63,794 nt of DNA from CAYXGZ01 sp964464755 (GTDB lineage: Bacteria > Planctomycetota > MHYJ01 > JACPRB01): the NCBI GenBank assembly GCA_964464755.1, contig CAYXGZ010000020.1, positions 1 to 63,794 on the forward strand, in the 5' to 3' direction. The stretch's first letter is position 1. Every line of letters begins with the position of its first letter. Below, piece after piece: positions 8,885 to 17,198 of this stretch. Below the pieces are notes generated by a model. The model did not search any database, was not told where the DNA came from, and worked only from the letters and a program-made list of their open reading frames with translations. The position numbers were made by a program, and so were the translations under genes.

Positions 8885-10447
8885 TCAGCGGACGACGTAG
8901 CCGGGGTAGAGCAGCGGCGTCAGGCGCCGCGCGGGCGGTTCGCCGCCCCGGAGGATGAAGTCGCAGATCTTCCGGGTGTCCACCGCCAGGGACAGCGCGT
9001 TGCGGACTCTCCGGTCGTCGAGGGGCTTCTTCTTGAGGTTGAACACGTAGAAGTACGTGCTGTTGTAGGGATTGGCCATGTGATCCGGCCGGGTCTTCAG
9101 CTGCTCGGTGTGGGCGAGCGGGACGGTGAAGAGCCAGTGGATCTGCCCCCCCTCGTACATCCGGAAGGCGGTGTCCGAGTCGTCGACCGACAGGAAGATG
9201 AACTTCTCCAGCTTCACGGCGGCGGCGTCCCGGTAGCCCGGGTTCTTGACGAAGACCTTGCGCACCTTGTGCTCGCGTTCCTTCAGCAGGTAGGGACCGT
9301 TGACGACCATCCGGCCGGGAGTGGTCCAGTCCCGCTGGCCCTCCACGGTGGGACGGTGCACGGGGAGGAAGATGTTCAGGCAGAGGAGCTGGAGGAAGTA
9401 GGGGACGCGGTGCACGAGCCGTACCTCGAACGTCCGGTCGTCGACGGCCCGCGCGCCGAACGTGGCGGGGTCGGCCCCTTTCACGACCTCCCGGGCGCCC
9501 ACGATGTCGAACATGCGGTGCGAGTAGGTGGACCCGGTCGCCGGGGTCACCACGCGGCGCCACGCGTACTCGAAGTCCCGGGCGGTGACCGGATCCCCGT
9601 TGGACCACTTCGCGCTGCGGAGGTGGAACGTCCAGGTGCGGCCGTCCTCGGAGACATCCCAGCGCTCCGCCATCGCCGGAACGGGGTGCGCGTCCACGGG
9701 ATCGTAGGAGACCAGGCCCTCGAAGAGGTGCATGAGCACCTTGAGCCCGGCGATGTCGTGCGAGAGGGCGGGGTCGAGCGACTGGGGTTCGGATCCCGCG
9801 TTGAAGATCAGCACGCCGTCGGCGGGGGCCCCCGGGCCCTCGAGCGTCACGCCCTGGAGCGGGTGAAGGTCGCGGGAGTTGGGGTGCACGCCCTTCACGA
9901 AGGGCCTGAGCAGGTTCCGCCCCACGAGATGGTAGATCGGGAGGATCCCGGAGTCGTCGAGGAGTATCTTCTCCGCCGCCCCGAGGAGGGCGTAGCGCTT
10001 CGAGGGATCCGTCTCGAGGTCGGAGGCGGCCACGAGGCGGTCGAACTCCGGATTCGACCAGCCCCCCGTGTTGAACCCGCTGCCGGTCGCGAAGAGGCTG
10101 ACGAGGGCGTGGGGATCGGCGTACTCGCCGGTGTAGCCGCTGCGGATGATGTCGAATTCGCCCCGGTCCCGCAGGTCCATCATCACGGTCCACTCGACGT
10201 TGCGCAGTTCGACGTCCACGCCGAGCCCGCGGCGCCACATGTCCTGGATGGCGGAGGCGATCTTCTTGTGGGATTCCTGCGTGTTGTAGAGGATCGTCAG
10301 CCTGGGGAATCCCCGGCCGCCGGGAAAGCCCGCCTCGGCGAGGAGCCTCCGGGCCTCCTGCAACTCGGGCGTGGGGGGCGCGTCGTCCGCCTTCGAGCAC
10401 GAGGCGAGGAGCAGGGCGGCCGCGAACCACCTAGCGCTGCTGGACAT
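8885..10447 (-). CDS. Circularly permuted OppA-like solute-binding lipoprotein
   Basis: 520-residue exported lipoprotein (lipobox LLAS-C, Cys17) made of both lobes of an SBP family 5 peptide-binding protein in reversed order. Residues ~27-197 (TPELQEARRLLAEAGFPGG to RDLHPL) match the C-terminal lobe of the paralogue at 12245-14020 (AARAALAEAGYPGG to RDTHPL). After a 14-residue linker, residues ~212-520 (LIFNAGSEPQSLDP to TPLLYPGY) match its N-terminal lobe (LIINNNAEPQTLDP to APPGMPGY). The chain ends with a clean TGA exactly at the old inter-lobe junction. It lacks the helical insert of the paralogue. It is the last gene of the Opp operon, overlapping oppC by 17 nt. Both lobes keep the binding-protein motifs, so a functional permuted receptor is plausible. 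Confidence 0.87.
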   Translation of the reverse strand: MSSSARWFAAALLLASCSKADDAPPTPELQEARRLLAEAGFPGGRGFPRLTILYNTQESHKKIASAIQDMWRRGLGVDVELRNVEWTVMMDLRDRGEFDIIRSGYTGEYADPHALVSLFATGSGFNTGGWSNPEFDRLVAASDLETDPSKRYALLGAAEKILLDDSGILPIYHLVGRNLLRPFVKGVHPNSRDLHPLQGVTLEGPGAPADGVLIFNAGSEPQSLDPALSHDIAGLKVLMHLFEGLVSYDPVDAHPVPAMAERWDVSEDGRTWTFHLRSAKWSNGDPVTARDFEYAWRRVVTPATGSTYSHRMFDIVGAREVVKGADPATFGARAVDDRTFEVRLVHRVPYFLQLLCLNIFLPVHRPTVEGQRDWTTPGRMVVNGPYLLKEREHKVRKVFVKNPGYRDAAAVKLEKFIFLSVDDSDTAFRMYEGGQIHWLFTVPLAHTEQLKTRPDHMANPYNSTYFYVFNLKKKPLDDRRVRNALSLAVDTRKICDFILRGGEPPARRLTPLLYPGYVVR

Positions 10448-11315
10448 CGAAGGCGTCCCGGAGGCCGTCGCCGATCGAGTTGAGGCAGAACAGGGTGGCC
10501 GCGAGCAGCGACCCGGGGAAGGTCACCAGCCACCAGTAGATCTTGATCGTGTTGAGCGCGTTGGCGCCGTCGTTGATCAACCCTCCCCACGACGTCTCGG
10601 GCTCGCTGATCCCGAGGCCCAGGAACGAGAGGAACGACTCCTGGAGCATCACCGAGGGGACCGTCAGGGTCGCGTAGACGATCACGGGTCCCAGGATGTT
10701 GGGCACCATGTGCCGCCAGATGATCGAGCCCGTCCCGACCCCCAGCGCGCGGGCCGCCTCGACGAATTCCTTCTCCCGGAGGCTCAGGACCTGGCCGCGG
10801 ACGATCCGGGCCATGGTCATCCAGCCGAAGCACCCCAGCATCAGGAAGACCAGCAGGAAGGACTTCCCGAAGACGACCATGGCGATGATGACGAGGAACA
10901 TCGTCGGGAGGCCGTAGAGGATGTCGACGAGGCGCATCAAGGTGAAGTCGAGCTTGCCCCCGAGGAAGCCGGAAACGGCTCCGTACGCCACCCCGATCGC
11001 GATCGAGATGAACGTCGCCAGGAGTCCGACGGCGAACGAAATCCGGCCGCCGTAGAAGCTGCGGACGAGGAGGTCGCGGCCGTTCAGGTCGGTTCCCCAC
11101 CAGTAGGTGGAACTCGGGGCCTGCTTGGCGTGCTCGAGAAGCTGGTGGGTGTAGGAGTGGGACGAGAGGACGGGGACGAGGATCGTCGAGAGCCCGATGG
11201 CCAGCAGGATCCAGAAGCACCAGAACGCGCGTCGGTTCTTCCGGAAGCGGCGCATCGCGAGCTGCCAGGGGCTGCGACCCTCGGTCGTCGCCGGTGGGGC
11301 GGCGGGGGCGGTCAA
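10431..11315 (-). CDS. OppC/DppC-type peptide ABC transporter permease
   Basis: Inner-membrane permease of the OppC/DppC family, about 294 residues with six predicted membrane segments. The N-terminus carries the family-specific RRFRKNRRAFWCFWILLAIGLS segment with its large periplasmic loop ending YWWGTDLNGRDLLVRSFYGGRISF. The EAA loop that docks the ATPases is visible as EFVEAARALGVGTGSIIWRHMVPN. The C-terminal GDGLRDAFD is typical. The chosen start is TTG 11315, overlapping the oppB stop (TTGA); an internal ATG at 11255 is an alternative. It pairs with the OppB protein encoded upstream; no OppD/OppF ATPase gene lies in the window. Confidence 0.9.
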   Translation of the reverse strand: MTAPAAPPATTEGRSPWQLAMRRFRKNRRAFWCFWILLAIGLSTILVPVLSSHSYTHQLLEHAKQAPSSTYWWGTDLNGRDLLVRSFYGGRISFAVGLLATFISIAIGVAYGAVSGFLGGKLDFTLMRLVDILYGLPTMFLVIIAMVVFGKSFLLVFLMLGCFGWMTMARIVRGQVLSLREKEFVEAARALGVGTGSIIWRHMVPNILGPVIVYATLTVPSVMLQESFLSFLGLGISEPETSWGGLINDGANALNTIKIYWWLVTFPGSLLAATLFCLNSIGDGLRDAFDVQQR

Positions 11316-12244
11316 CTGAGCCTCACGCGGGGGTCGAGGAAGGTGTATCCCACGTCCACCAGGATGTTGAAGGCGACGACGAGGCCGCTGTAGATCAGCA
11401 CGCTTCCGAGGACCATCGGGTAGTCCCGGGCCAGGGCGGAGTCGACGAACCAGCGGCCCATGCCGGGGAGGTTGAAGATCTTCTCCACGACCACCGACCC
11501 CGTGAAGATGAAGGCGGCCATCGGGCCCGCGTAGGAGAGGACGGGCGTGATGCCGTTCTTGAGGACGTGCTTGAGGATCACCGCGTTCTCCCCGAGCCCC
11601 TTGGCCCGGGCGGTCCGGATGAAGTCCTTGTTCATCACGTCGAGCATCCCGGCCCGGGTGAGCCGGGACACGTACGCGATGTGGACGAGGGCGAGCGAGA
11701 CGGCGGGCAGGAGCAGCTTGGCGAGCTCCCCGAAGGAGTAGTCCTCGGGCCAGCCCGCCACCGGCAGCCAGCCCAGGGCGAGCGCGAAGGTCATGACGAG
11801 GATCGGGCCCAAAAGGAAGTTGGGGACGCAAATCCCCAGCAGGGCGACGCTCATGGACAGGTAGTCGGGCAGCCGATTGTGCCGCGCCGCGGCCACGATC
11901 CCGGTTCCGACCCCCAGGACCATCGCGAGGAGGAAGGCGACGGAGCCGAGCAGGATCGAGGTCCCGAACGAGGGGAGCAGCAGTTCATCGACCGGCTTGC
12001 TGTAGGTCGTCGAGTAGCCGAAATCCCCCGTGAGGTACCCCTTCAAGGTCAGGACGTACTGCACGCCGAGCGGCTTGTCGAGGTGGTGCTTGCGCTTCAG
12101 GTTCGCCATGACCTCGGGGGGGAGGCTCTTCTCGGCGGAGAAGGGGTTGCCCGGCGCGAAGCGGACGATGACGAAGCAGACCGACGCGATGACGAAGAGC
12201 GTCAGGGCCGCCCCGGCGATCCGCCGGACCAGGAAGCCGAGCAT
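11312..12244 (-). CDS. OppB/DppB-type peptide ABC transporter permease
   Basis: Inner-membrane permease of the OppB/DppB family, 310 residues. It starts with the characteristic LGFLVRRIAGAALTLFVIASVCFVIVRFAPGNPF and has the conserved loop DFGYSTTYSKPVDELLLPSFGTSILLG. The EAA loop is DFIRTARAKGLGENAVILKHVLKN, and the C-terminal segment NLPGMGRWFVDSALARDYPMVLG is diagnostic. The start codon directly abuts the stop of the OppA gene upstream (12245), and its stop overlaps the oppC start. It forms the membrane channel with OppC for peptide import across the inner membrane. Confidence 0.92.
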   Translation of the reverse strand: MLGFLVRRIAGAALTLFVIASVCFVIVRFAPGNPFSAEKSLPPEVMANLKRKHHLDKPLGVQYVLTLKGYLTGDFGYSTTYSKPVDELLLPSFGTSILLGSVAFLLAMVLGVGTGIVAAARHNRLPDYLSMSVALLGICVPNFLLGPILVMTFALALGWLPVAGWPEDYSFGELAKLLLPAVSLALVHIAYVSRLTRAGMLDVMNKDFIRTARAKGLGENAVILKHVLKNGITPVLSYAGPMAAFIFTGSVVVEKIFNLPGMGRWFVDSALARDYPMVLGSVLIYSGLVVAFNILVDVGYTFLDPRVRLS

Positions 12245-14020
12245 CTAGGGGGCGTTCCCCCGGTGCTTCACCCGGTGGAGCGGGTGCGTGTCCCGGACGT
12301 TGTCGTAGAGGCCCTGCACCTCGGCCTTCCACATGTTCTTCGACACGTAGAAGTAGAAGGGGATCACCGGCTGGTCGTCCATGAGGATCCGCTCCGCGTC
12401 GTGGAGCATGGCCATCCGCTTCGCGGGGTCCTTCTCCTTCATGGCGCCGAACACCAGCTTGTCGTAGGCGGGGTTGGAGTACCCCTGGTTGTTGTTGCCG
12501 TTGTCGGTGGTCCACATGTCCAGGAAGGTGTTGGGGTCGGTGTAGTCGGCCACCCAGCCGCGCCGGATGACGTCGAACTGGAGGCGGCTCTGCATGTCGA
12601 GGTAGGTCTTCCACTCCACGTTGCGGAGCTCCACGTCGATGCCGAGGTGGTTGCGCCACATCTCCTGGATCGCGGCCGCGATCTTCTTGTGGCGGTCGTC
12701 CGTGTTGTAGAGGACCTCGAGCTTCGGGAAGCCCTTGCCGCCCGGGTAACCCGCCTCGGCCAGCGCCGCCCGCGCGGCGACCGGGTCGAAGGCGGGCATG
12801 GTGGCGGGCGCGTATCCGGGCATCCCGGGGGGCGCGATGGACAACGCCGGCCGCTCCCCGGCCCGGGTGATGAACTGGACGATCTTGTCCCGGTCCACGG
12901 CCAGGGCGAGCGCGCGCCGGACCTTCGGGTCCTTCGTGGGCCCGCGAGTGCAATTGAACCCGTAGAAGTAGGTCGTCAGCATCGGCGCGGAGTGGAAGTC
13001 GGGCCGCTTCTTCAGCTCCTCGATGAAATCCCCCGGCACGTTCGTGAGCCAGTCCACGTCCCCCTTCTCGTACATGTTGAAGGCGGTGGACTGGTTCTCG
13101 ACGGGGAGGAACTTGACCGCCTGGTCGGTCACGTTCGCGGCATCCCAGTACGCCGGGTTTTTCTCGAGGAGGATGTACTCCTTGGCCTTCCATTCCTTGA
13201 GCCGGTACGGGCCGTTGCCCACGTGGTTCTCGACCCGCGTCCACCGGTCGCCGTGCTTCTCGACGGTCGCCCGGTGGACGGGATAATAGGTGAAGAACGC
13301 CGCGAGATCGGGGAAGTAGGGCGTCGCCGCCTCGAGCGTGACGACGAGCGTCCGGTCGTCCTTCGCCTTGACCCCGATCATGTCGAGGGAGACGTCGGGC
13401 CGCGTCGGGGCCGCGGCGATGGCCGCCGAGAGCGAATCCCGGAGCGCCTCCCGTTTCTCGCCCGCCACCAGAGCCTTCAGCCGCTCCGCGTGCCGCTGCT
13501 GCACCTGCTTCGGGAGCTTCGCGGCGACCTTGATGAGATCCTCCTCCTTCGTCGATTCCCAGGACGCGAGCGCGAGATCCGCGGAGGTCCCCTCGTAGTA
13601 CGACTTGGCGTTCTTGAGGTAGTTGGTGATCGCCTCGGCGTACTCCGACGCGAGCTTCGGCTCGCAGACCCGCTTCCAGGACCATTCGAAGTCCGCCGCG
13701 GTCACCGGGTCGCCGTTCGACCACCGGGCCCCGGCCCGGAGATGGAAGGTGTACGTGGCGAGGTCGTCGCTGATGTCCCAGCGCTCGGCCACCCCGGGGC
13801 GCGGGGTCAGGTCCTTCGGATCGTAGGACGCGAGCCCCTCGAAGAGGCAGATGTTGATGTTGTGCTCGGGGACTCCCTTCTGGAGTCCGGGGTCGAGGGT
13901 CTGGGGTTCCGCGTTGTTGTTGATGATGAGCGGCCGGGGGCCCGACGCCTTCTTGGACCCGCACCCGGGCGCGACGAGCACGGCCAGGACCAGCAGGGCG
14001 GGCAGGAGCAGGCGACGCAT
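12245..14020 (-). CDS. OppA-type peptide-binding lipoprotein
   Basis: Peptide-binding lipoprotein of SBP family 5, 591 residues, with signal sequence and lipobox (VAPG-C, Cys20). The lobe order is canonical: LIINNNAEPQTLDPGLQ, WDISDDLATYTFHLRAGARWSNGDPVTAADF, YPVHRATVEKHGDRW, GNGPYRLKEWKAKEYI, VRRALALAVDRDKIV, then the C-lobe from PAFDPVAARAALAEAGYPGGKGFP to the end. A helical insert of about 80 residues (YLKNAKSYYEGTS to AAIAAAPTRPD) interrupts the N-lobe. The start ATG 14020 has a strong AGGAGGTCC Shine-Dalgarno, unlike many genes here. First Opp gene of the operon; it serves as the reference for recognising the permuted paralogue. Confidence 0.92.
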   Translation of the reverse strand: MRRLLLPALLVLAVLVAPGCGSKKASGPRPLIINNNAEPQTLDPGLQKGVPEHNINICLFEGLASYDPKDLTPRPGVAERWDISDDLATYTFHLRAGARWSNGDPVTAADFEWSWKRVCEPKLASEYAEAITNYLKNAKSYYEGTSADLALASWESTKEEDLIKVAAKLPKQVQQRHAERLKALVAGEKREALRDSLSAAIAAAPTRPDVSLDMIGVKAKDDRTLVVTLEAATPYFPDLAAFFTYYPVHRATVEKHGDRWTRVENHVGNGPYRLKEWKAKEYILLEKNPAYWDAANVTDQAVKFLPVENQSTAFNMYEKGDVDWLTNVPGDFIEELKKRPDFHSAPMLTTYFYGFNCTRGPTKDPKVRRALALAVDRDKIVQFITRAGERPALSIAPPGMPGYAPATMPAFDPVAARAALAEAGYPGGKGFPKLEVLYNTDDRHKKIAAAIQEMWRNHLGIDVELRNVEWKTYLDMQSRLQFDVIRRGWVADYTDPNTFLDMWTTDNGNNNQGYSNPAYDKLVFGAMKEKDPAKRMAMLHDAERILMDDQPVIPFYFYVSKNMWKAEVQGLYDNVRDTHPLHRVKHRGNAP

Positions 14021-14028
14021 GGGACCTC

Positions 14029-14820
14029 CTAGACGATGAACTCGCCGCCGTCGACGCTGATCACGTTGCCGGTCAACCACTCGTTCCCGTCGGCGGAGAG
14101 GGACGCGATGGCGCGCGCCACGTCCTCGGGGGTCGTCAGGCGCCGGCCGGGGTTGCGGTTGATGGACATCTTCACCATCTCGTCGTGCCCCGGGATCTTG
14201 CGCAGCGACGGCGTGTCGGTCACGCCCGCGCGGATCGCGTTGGCGGCCACCCCGTGGTGGGCCAGCTCGACGGCGATCTGGCGGATGTGGCTCTCGAGGG
14301 CGGCCTTCGCGGCGCTCACGGCCCCGTAGGTCGGCCACATGCGCGCCCCGCCCGCCGAGGTCATCGCGAACACGTGCGAGCCCTTGCTGATCATCTTGCG
14401 GGCCGTCAGGTCCTGGACCCAGTACACGAGGCTGTTCGCCATCACGTCGAGCGTCATCTCGAGCTGGGCCTTCGAGATCCGGTCCTCCTCCTTCAGCGCG
14501 AAGAAGGGCTTGAGGGTCCCGAAGGCGAGCGAGTGCATCACGGTCCGGAAGGGCGCGCCGTGCAGCTTGGGCGTCACCGCGTCGAGGACCTCCTTGCGCT
14601 TGGCCTCGTCCGCGGCGTTCACGTTGAAGAACTCGGCGTGGCCGCCGTGCTTGCGGATCTGGACGACGAGCTCGTCGACGTGGGCCTGCCCGGCCTTGCG
14701 GTCCAGGTGGACGCCGACGATGTTCATGCCCCTCGAGGCCAGCTCGAGCGAGGCCGCCTCGCCGAAGCCGCTCGAGGCGCCGAGGATCAGCGCCCATTTC
14801 CCCTTCAAGGTCGTGGCCAT
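14029..14820 (-). CDS. FabI/FabL-type enoyl-[ACP] reductase (SDR)
   Basis: Short-chain dehydrogenase/reductase of 263 residues, most like the enoyl-ACP reductases that reduce trans-2-enoyl-ACP in fatty-acid elongation. The nucleotide-binding loop is GASSGFGEA near residue 14. The active site has Tyr165-x6-Lys172 (YGAVSAAK), the spacing of FabI/FabL rather than the Yx3K of classical SDRs. DTPSLRKIPGHDEMVKMSINRNPGRRLTTPEDVA and the C-terminal GNVISVDGG fit FabI/FabL proteins. GTTLK-type start at ATG 14820 is preceded by GGAGG. It sits between pabA and oppA, an unusual place, so a specialised reductase is also possible. Confidence 0.75.
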   Translation of the reverse strand: MATTLKGKWALILGASSGFGEAASLELASRGMNIVGVHLDRKAGQAHVDELVVQIRKHGGHAEFFNVNAADEAKRKEVLDAVTPKLHGAPFRTVMHSLAFGTLKPFFALKEEDRISKAQLEMTLDVMANSLVYWVQDLTARKMISKGSHVFAMTSAGGARMWPTYGAVSAAKAALESHIRQIAVELAHHGVAANAIRAGVTDTPSLRKIPGHDEMVKMSINRNPGRRLTTPEDVARAIASLSADGNEWLTGNVISVDGGEFIV

Positions 14821-14846
14821 CGTGGTGCCTCCGTGGTGCCCATCTT

Positions 14847-15440
14847 CTACCCGATCGGGCCCCCGGCGCGCAAAAAGTTGCGCAGCAGGGCCGGTCCGTC
14901 GGGGCTGCGGTAGCTCTCGGGGTGGAACTGGACGCCCTCGACGGGCAGGGCCCGGTGCCGCAGGCCCATCAGCTCGCCGTCGTCCGCCGTCGCGCTCGAC
15001 TCCAGCTCCCCGGGCAGCGAGCCCGGGTCCACCGCGAGGGAGTGGTAGCGCATCGCCTCGATCGGGTCGGGCAGGCCCGCGAAGACGCCCCGCCCGTCGT
15101 GGCGGATGCGGCTCGTCTTGCCGTGCACCGGCCGCCGCGCCCGGACGACCCGCGCGCCGTAGAGCTCGGCGATGCACTGCAGGCCGAGGCAGACCCCGAG
15201 GATCGGGATCCGGCCCGCGAACGCGCGCAGCAGCGGGATCGAGGCCCCGGAGTCCCGCGGCGTCCCCGGCCCCGGCGAGATCACCAGGTGCGTCGGCGCC
15301 CGCCGCTCCGCGGAGGCCGGGTCCACCGCGTCGTGGCGGACGACGTCCACCTCCGCGCCCAGGGCGGAGAGGCCCTGCACGAGGTTCCAGGTGAAGGAGT
15401 CGTAGTTGTCGACGAGCAGGACGCGCGGGGGGGAGGACAT
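14847..15440 (-). CDS. Glutamine amidotransferase PabA/TrpG
   Basis: Class I glutamine amidotransferase subunit that supplies ammonia for 4-amino-4-deoxychorismate (folate) or anthranilate (tryptophan) synthesis. 197 residues, normal for the family. Motifs in order are LLVDNYDSFTWNL, ISPGPGTPRDSG, the nucleophile Cys84 in GVCLGLQ, HGKTS, YHSLAV, and the triad His/Glu in GVQFHPES. The large chorismate-binding partner (PabB/TrpE) is not in the window, so PabA and TrpG cannot be told apart; many bacteria use a single protein for both. It lies 12 nt downstream of the DUF1080 gene and 26 nt upstream of the reductase. Confidence 0.9.
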   Translation of the reverse strand: MSSPPRVLLVDNYDSFTWNLVQGLSALGAEVDVVRHDAVDPASAERRAPTHLVISPGPGTPRDSGASIPLLRAFAGRIPILGVCLGLQCIAELYGARVVRARRPVHGKTSRIRHDGRGVFAGLPDPIEAMRYHSLAVDPGSLPGELESSATADDGELMGLRHRALPVEGVQFHPESYRSPDGPALLRNFLRAGGPIG

Positions 15441-15452
15441 CCGGGGGGCGGA

Positions 15453-16937
15453 TCAGTTCTTCGGGGTGATCTTCACGTTGCGGAGGAAGGCCTTGGTCCC
15501 GGGCTGGAGGGCGAAGCCGACCCGGCCCCGGCCGACCTCGCCGGTCTTGAGCTCCACCGTCTGCCCGCCGTCGCGCGAGCCCGTGAAGTTCTTGTCCGAC
15601 CAGGTGAACGTGAACTTGGTCCACGAGGCGGTCTGGGCGGCCTGGATCTGCGCGAAACCGCCGAGGCGGGACTGGTCGTCGAAGCGGCCGATCAGCACGA
15701 GGTTGCCCTTCTCGACCTTGGCCTCGAACTCGAGCTCGTACTGCTCGAAGCCGTCGGCGCGGGTCAGGATGGGGTCGAACATCCGGGTGGCGTCGGTGCT
15801 GGGGTTCGTGCTCTCGCCGACCAGCTCGCCCTTCTCGATCCGCCAGGCCTCCTCCTTCTCGCCGGGGAGGACGTAGCGGACGAGCCGCTCCATCGACTTG
15901 CCGTCGAAGAGGACGGCGGCCTTGCCGATCGGCGGCATGTCCTCGCGGGCGAGGGCGGGCCTGGGGGGCTCGGCCGACGGGGTGGGGGCGGGCTGGGCCG
16001 CCTTCCGCTGGAGGTCGATCTTGTACTGGTTGATCCGGCGCTCGAGATCGGGCCAGTAGGAGGAATCGCGGAGGTGGGGGGGGAAGGCGCGCTCGATCGT
16101 GGTGATGGCGTCCTGGTAAGCCTCGCTGCGGACGAGGATGTCGACGGCGGCGACGGTCTGGTCGTAGCGCTCCTGGCAGAACCCATTATAGGAGGCGTGG
16201 AACTCCAGCTCCGCCTTGTCGACCTCCGCCTTGCGGTGGGGGGCGATCTCGGCGGCCTTCTGCCGGGCCTGGCCGAGGAGCTTGAGGACCTCCTCGCGGC
16301 GGCCGAACTCGCGGTCGGCGGCGCGGATCTCGGAGACCTTGCGGAGCTGGGCGTCGAGTCCCTCGGCCTCCTCGCGGAGCTTGCGGCGGCGGCCGGCCTC
16401 CGCGATGACCTCCTCGAACTCTCCCTGGAGCCGCGTGCCCTGGACGAGGGGGCGGGTGCGGTCGATCTCCTTCTGCAGGTCGTCGGCCGAGGTGGAGGGG
16501 AGGGCGGCGAGATCCTGGAGGCGCTTGAGGGCGTCCTGCGCCTTCCGGAGGTCCAGGGGCGGCTTGGCGGCGGCCACCGGCGTGCTCGGTTTCGCGGTGG
16601 CCAGGGGGGTCGCTCCGGCGTCGCCGCGGAACAGCAACCAGCCCATGAGCCCGAGAGCGACGACGACGACCAGGCCGCCGAGGAGCACCGGGGCCTGGGA
16701 GGGCGAGGAGATCTTGCGCGACCGGGTGGTGTCCGGCTTGGGCCCGCGGGCGCCGATGGCCGGCCGGAGCTTGGTGCCTCCGGCGGGGGAGTGGTGGCCC
16801 GGGGCGGCGTCGGCGGACTCCGGCCTGCACTTCGAGCAGTAGTTCTTGTTCAGGACCGTGACGGCGTGGCCCTTCTGGAAATCGCTCTCGAGGAGGCGCT
16901 CGCCGCAGGATTCGCAGTAGACGATGCCGTGGCCCAT
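15453..16937 (-). CDS. Zinc-ribbon, single-TM protein with C-terminal DUF1080/LamG-like domain
   Basis: 494-residue membrane protein of unknown role. It begins with a zinc ribbon (CESC...CSKC, residues about 7-38), followed by a flexible linker, one membrane helix near residue 75 (LLGGLVVVVALGLMGWLLF), a long charged helical region (about 110-310) and a C-terminal 3-keto-disaccharide hydrolase/DUF1080-type lectin-like domain (AVLFDGKSMERL, WRIEKGELVGES, YELEFEAKVEKGNLVLIGRF, GRVGFALQPGTKAFLRNVKI). The predicted topology puts the ribbon inside and the lectin-like domain outside. The kinase at 47254-50910 combines a similar TM plus LamG arrangement with a kinase. The start ATG 16937 is chosen because the zinc ribbon follows it directly. 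A promoter lies at 17043-17071. Confidence 0.72.
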   Translation of the reverse strand: MGHGIVYCESCGERLLESDFQKGHAVTVLNKNYCSKCRPESADAAPGHHSPAGGTKLRPAIGARGPKPDTTRSRKISSPSQAPVLLGGLVVVVALGLMGWLLFRGDAGATPLATAKPSTPVAAAKPPLDLRKAQDALKRLQDLAALPSTSADDLQKEIDRTRPLVQGTRLQGEFEEVIAEAGRRRKLREEAEGLDAQLRKVSEIRAADREFGRREEVLKLLGQARQKAAEIAPHRKAEVDKAELEFHASYNGFCQERYDQTVAAVDILVRSEAYQDAITTIERAFPPHLRDSSYWPDLERRINQYKIDLQRKAAQPAPTPSAEPPRPALAREDMPPIGKAAVLFDGKSMERLVRYVLPGEKEEAWRIEKGELVGESTNPSTDATRMFDPILTRADGFEQYELEFEAKVEKGNLVLIGRFDDQSRLGGFAQIQAAQTASWTKFTFTWSDKNFTGSRDGGQTVELKTGEVGRGRVGFALQPGTKAFLRNVKITPKN

Positions 16938-17042
16938 GGACTTCCGTTCTTCAATTCCAGCGGAACCCGACCGGCGCACCACGCGCCGCCGCGCCGCGGG
17001 AGGGGGGGCCGGGGGTCCGGATTCCGGCCGGGCGCGGTACAA

Positions 17043-17071
17043 ATATTATGGGATGGAGGCCGGGGGGTCAA
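17043..17071 (-). promoter_or_regulatory. Sigma70-type promoter for the DUF1080-pabA operon
   Basis: On the minus strand TTGACC (17071-17066) and TAATAT (17048-17043) are separated by exactly 17 nt, close to the sigma70 consensus. It would give a leader of about 100 nt before ATG 16937. It lies back to back with the plus-strand promoter at 17118-17145. Confidence 0.65.
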
Positions 17072-17117
17072 CGCCTTTTCCCGGGCGGGGGGTGCGGGAA
17101 GTTCCGCCAAGATTCGA

Positions 17118-17145
17118 TTGACAGGCCCCCTCGACCCCCTATAAT
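17118..17145 (+). promoter_or_regulatory. Consensus sigma70 promoter for the GspB-like/secretin operon
   Basis: TTGACA (17118-17123) and TATAAT (17140-17145), both perfect consensus, with a 16-nt spacer. It is the strongest promoter in the window and would drive the exported protein at 17199 and the secretin, with about 47 nt of leader. Confidence 0.8.
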
Positions 17146-17198
17146 CCCGACTTGGAACGACCCCCTCCACCCGTGGCGGGGGTCGCACGGGAGGATTC

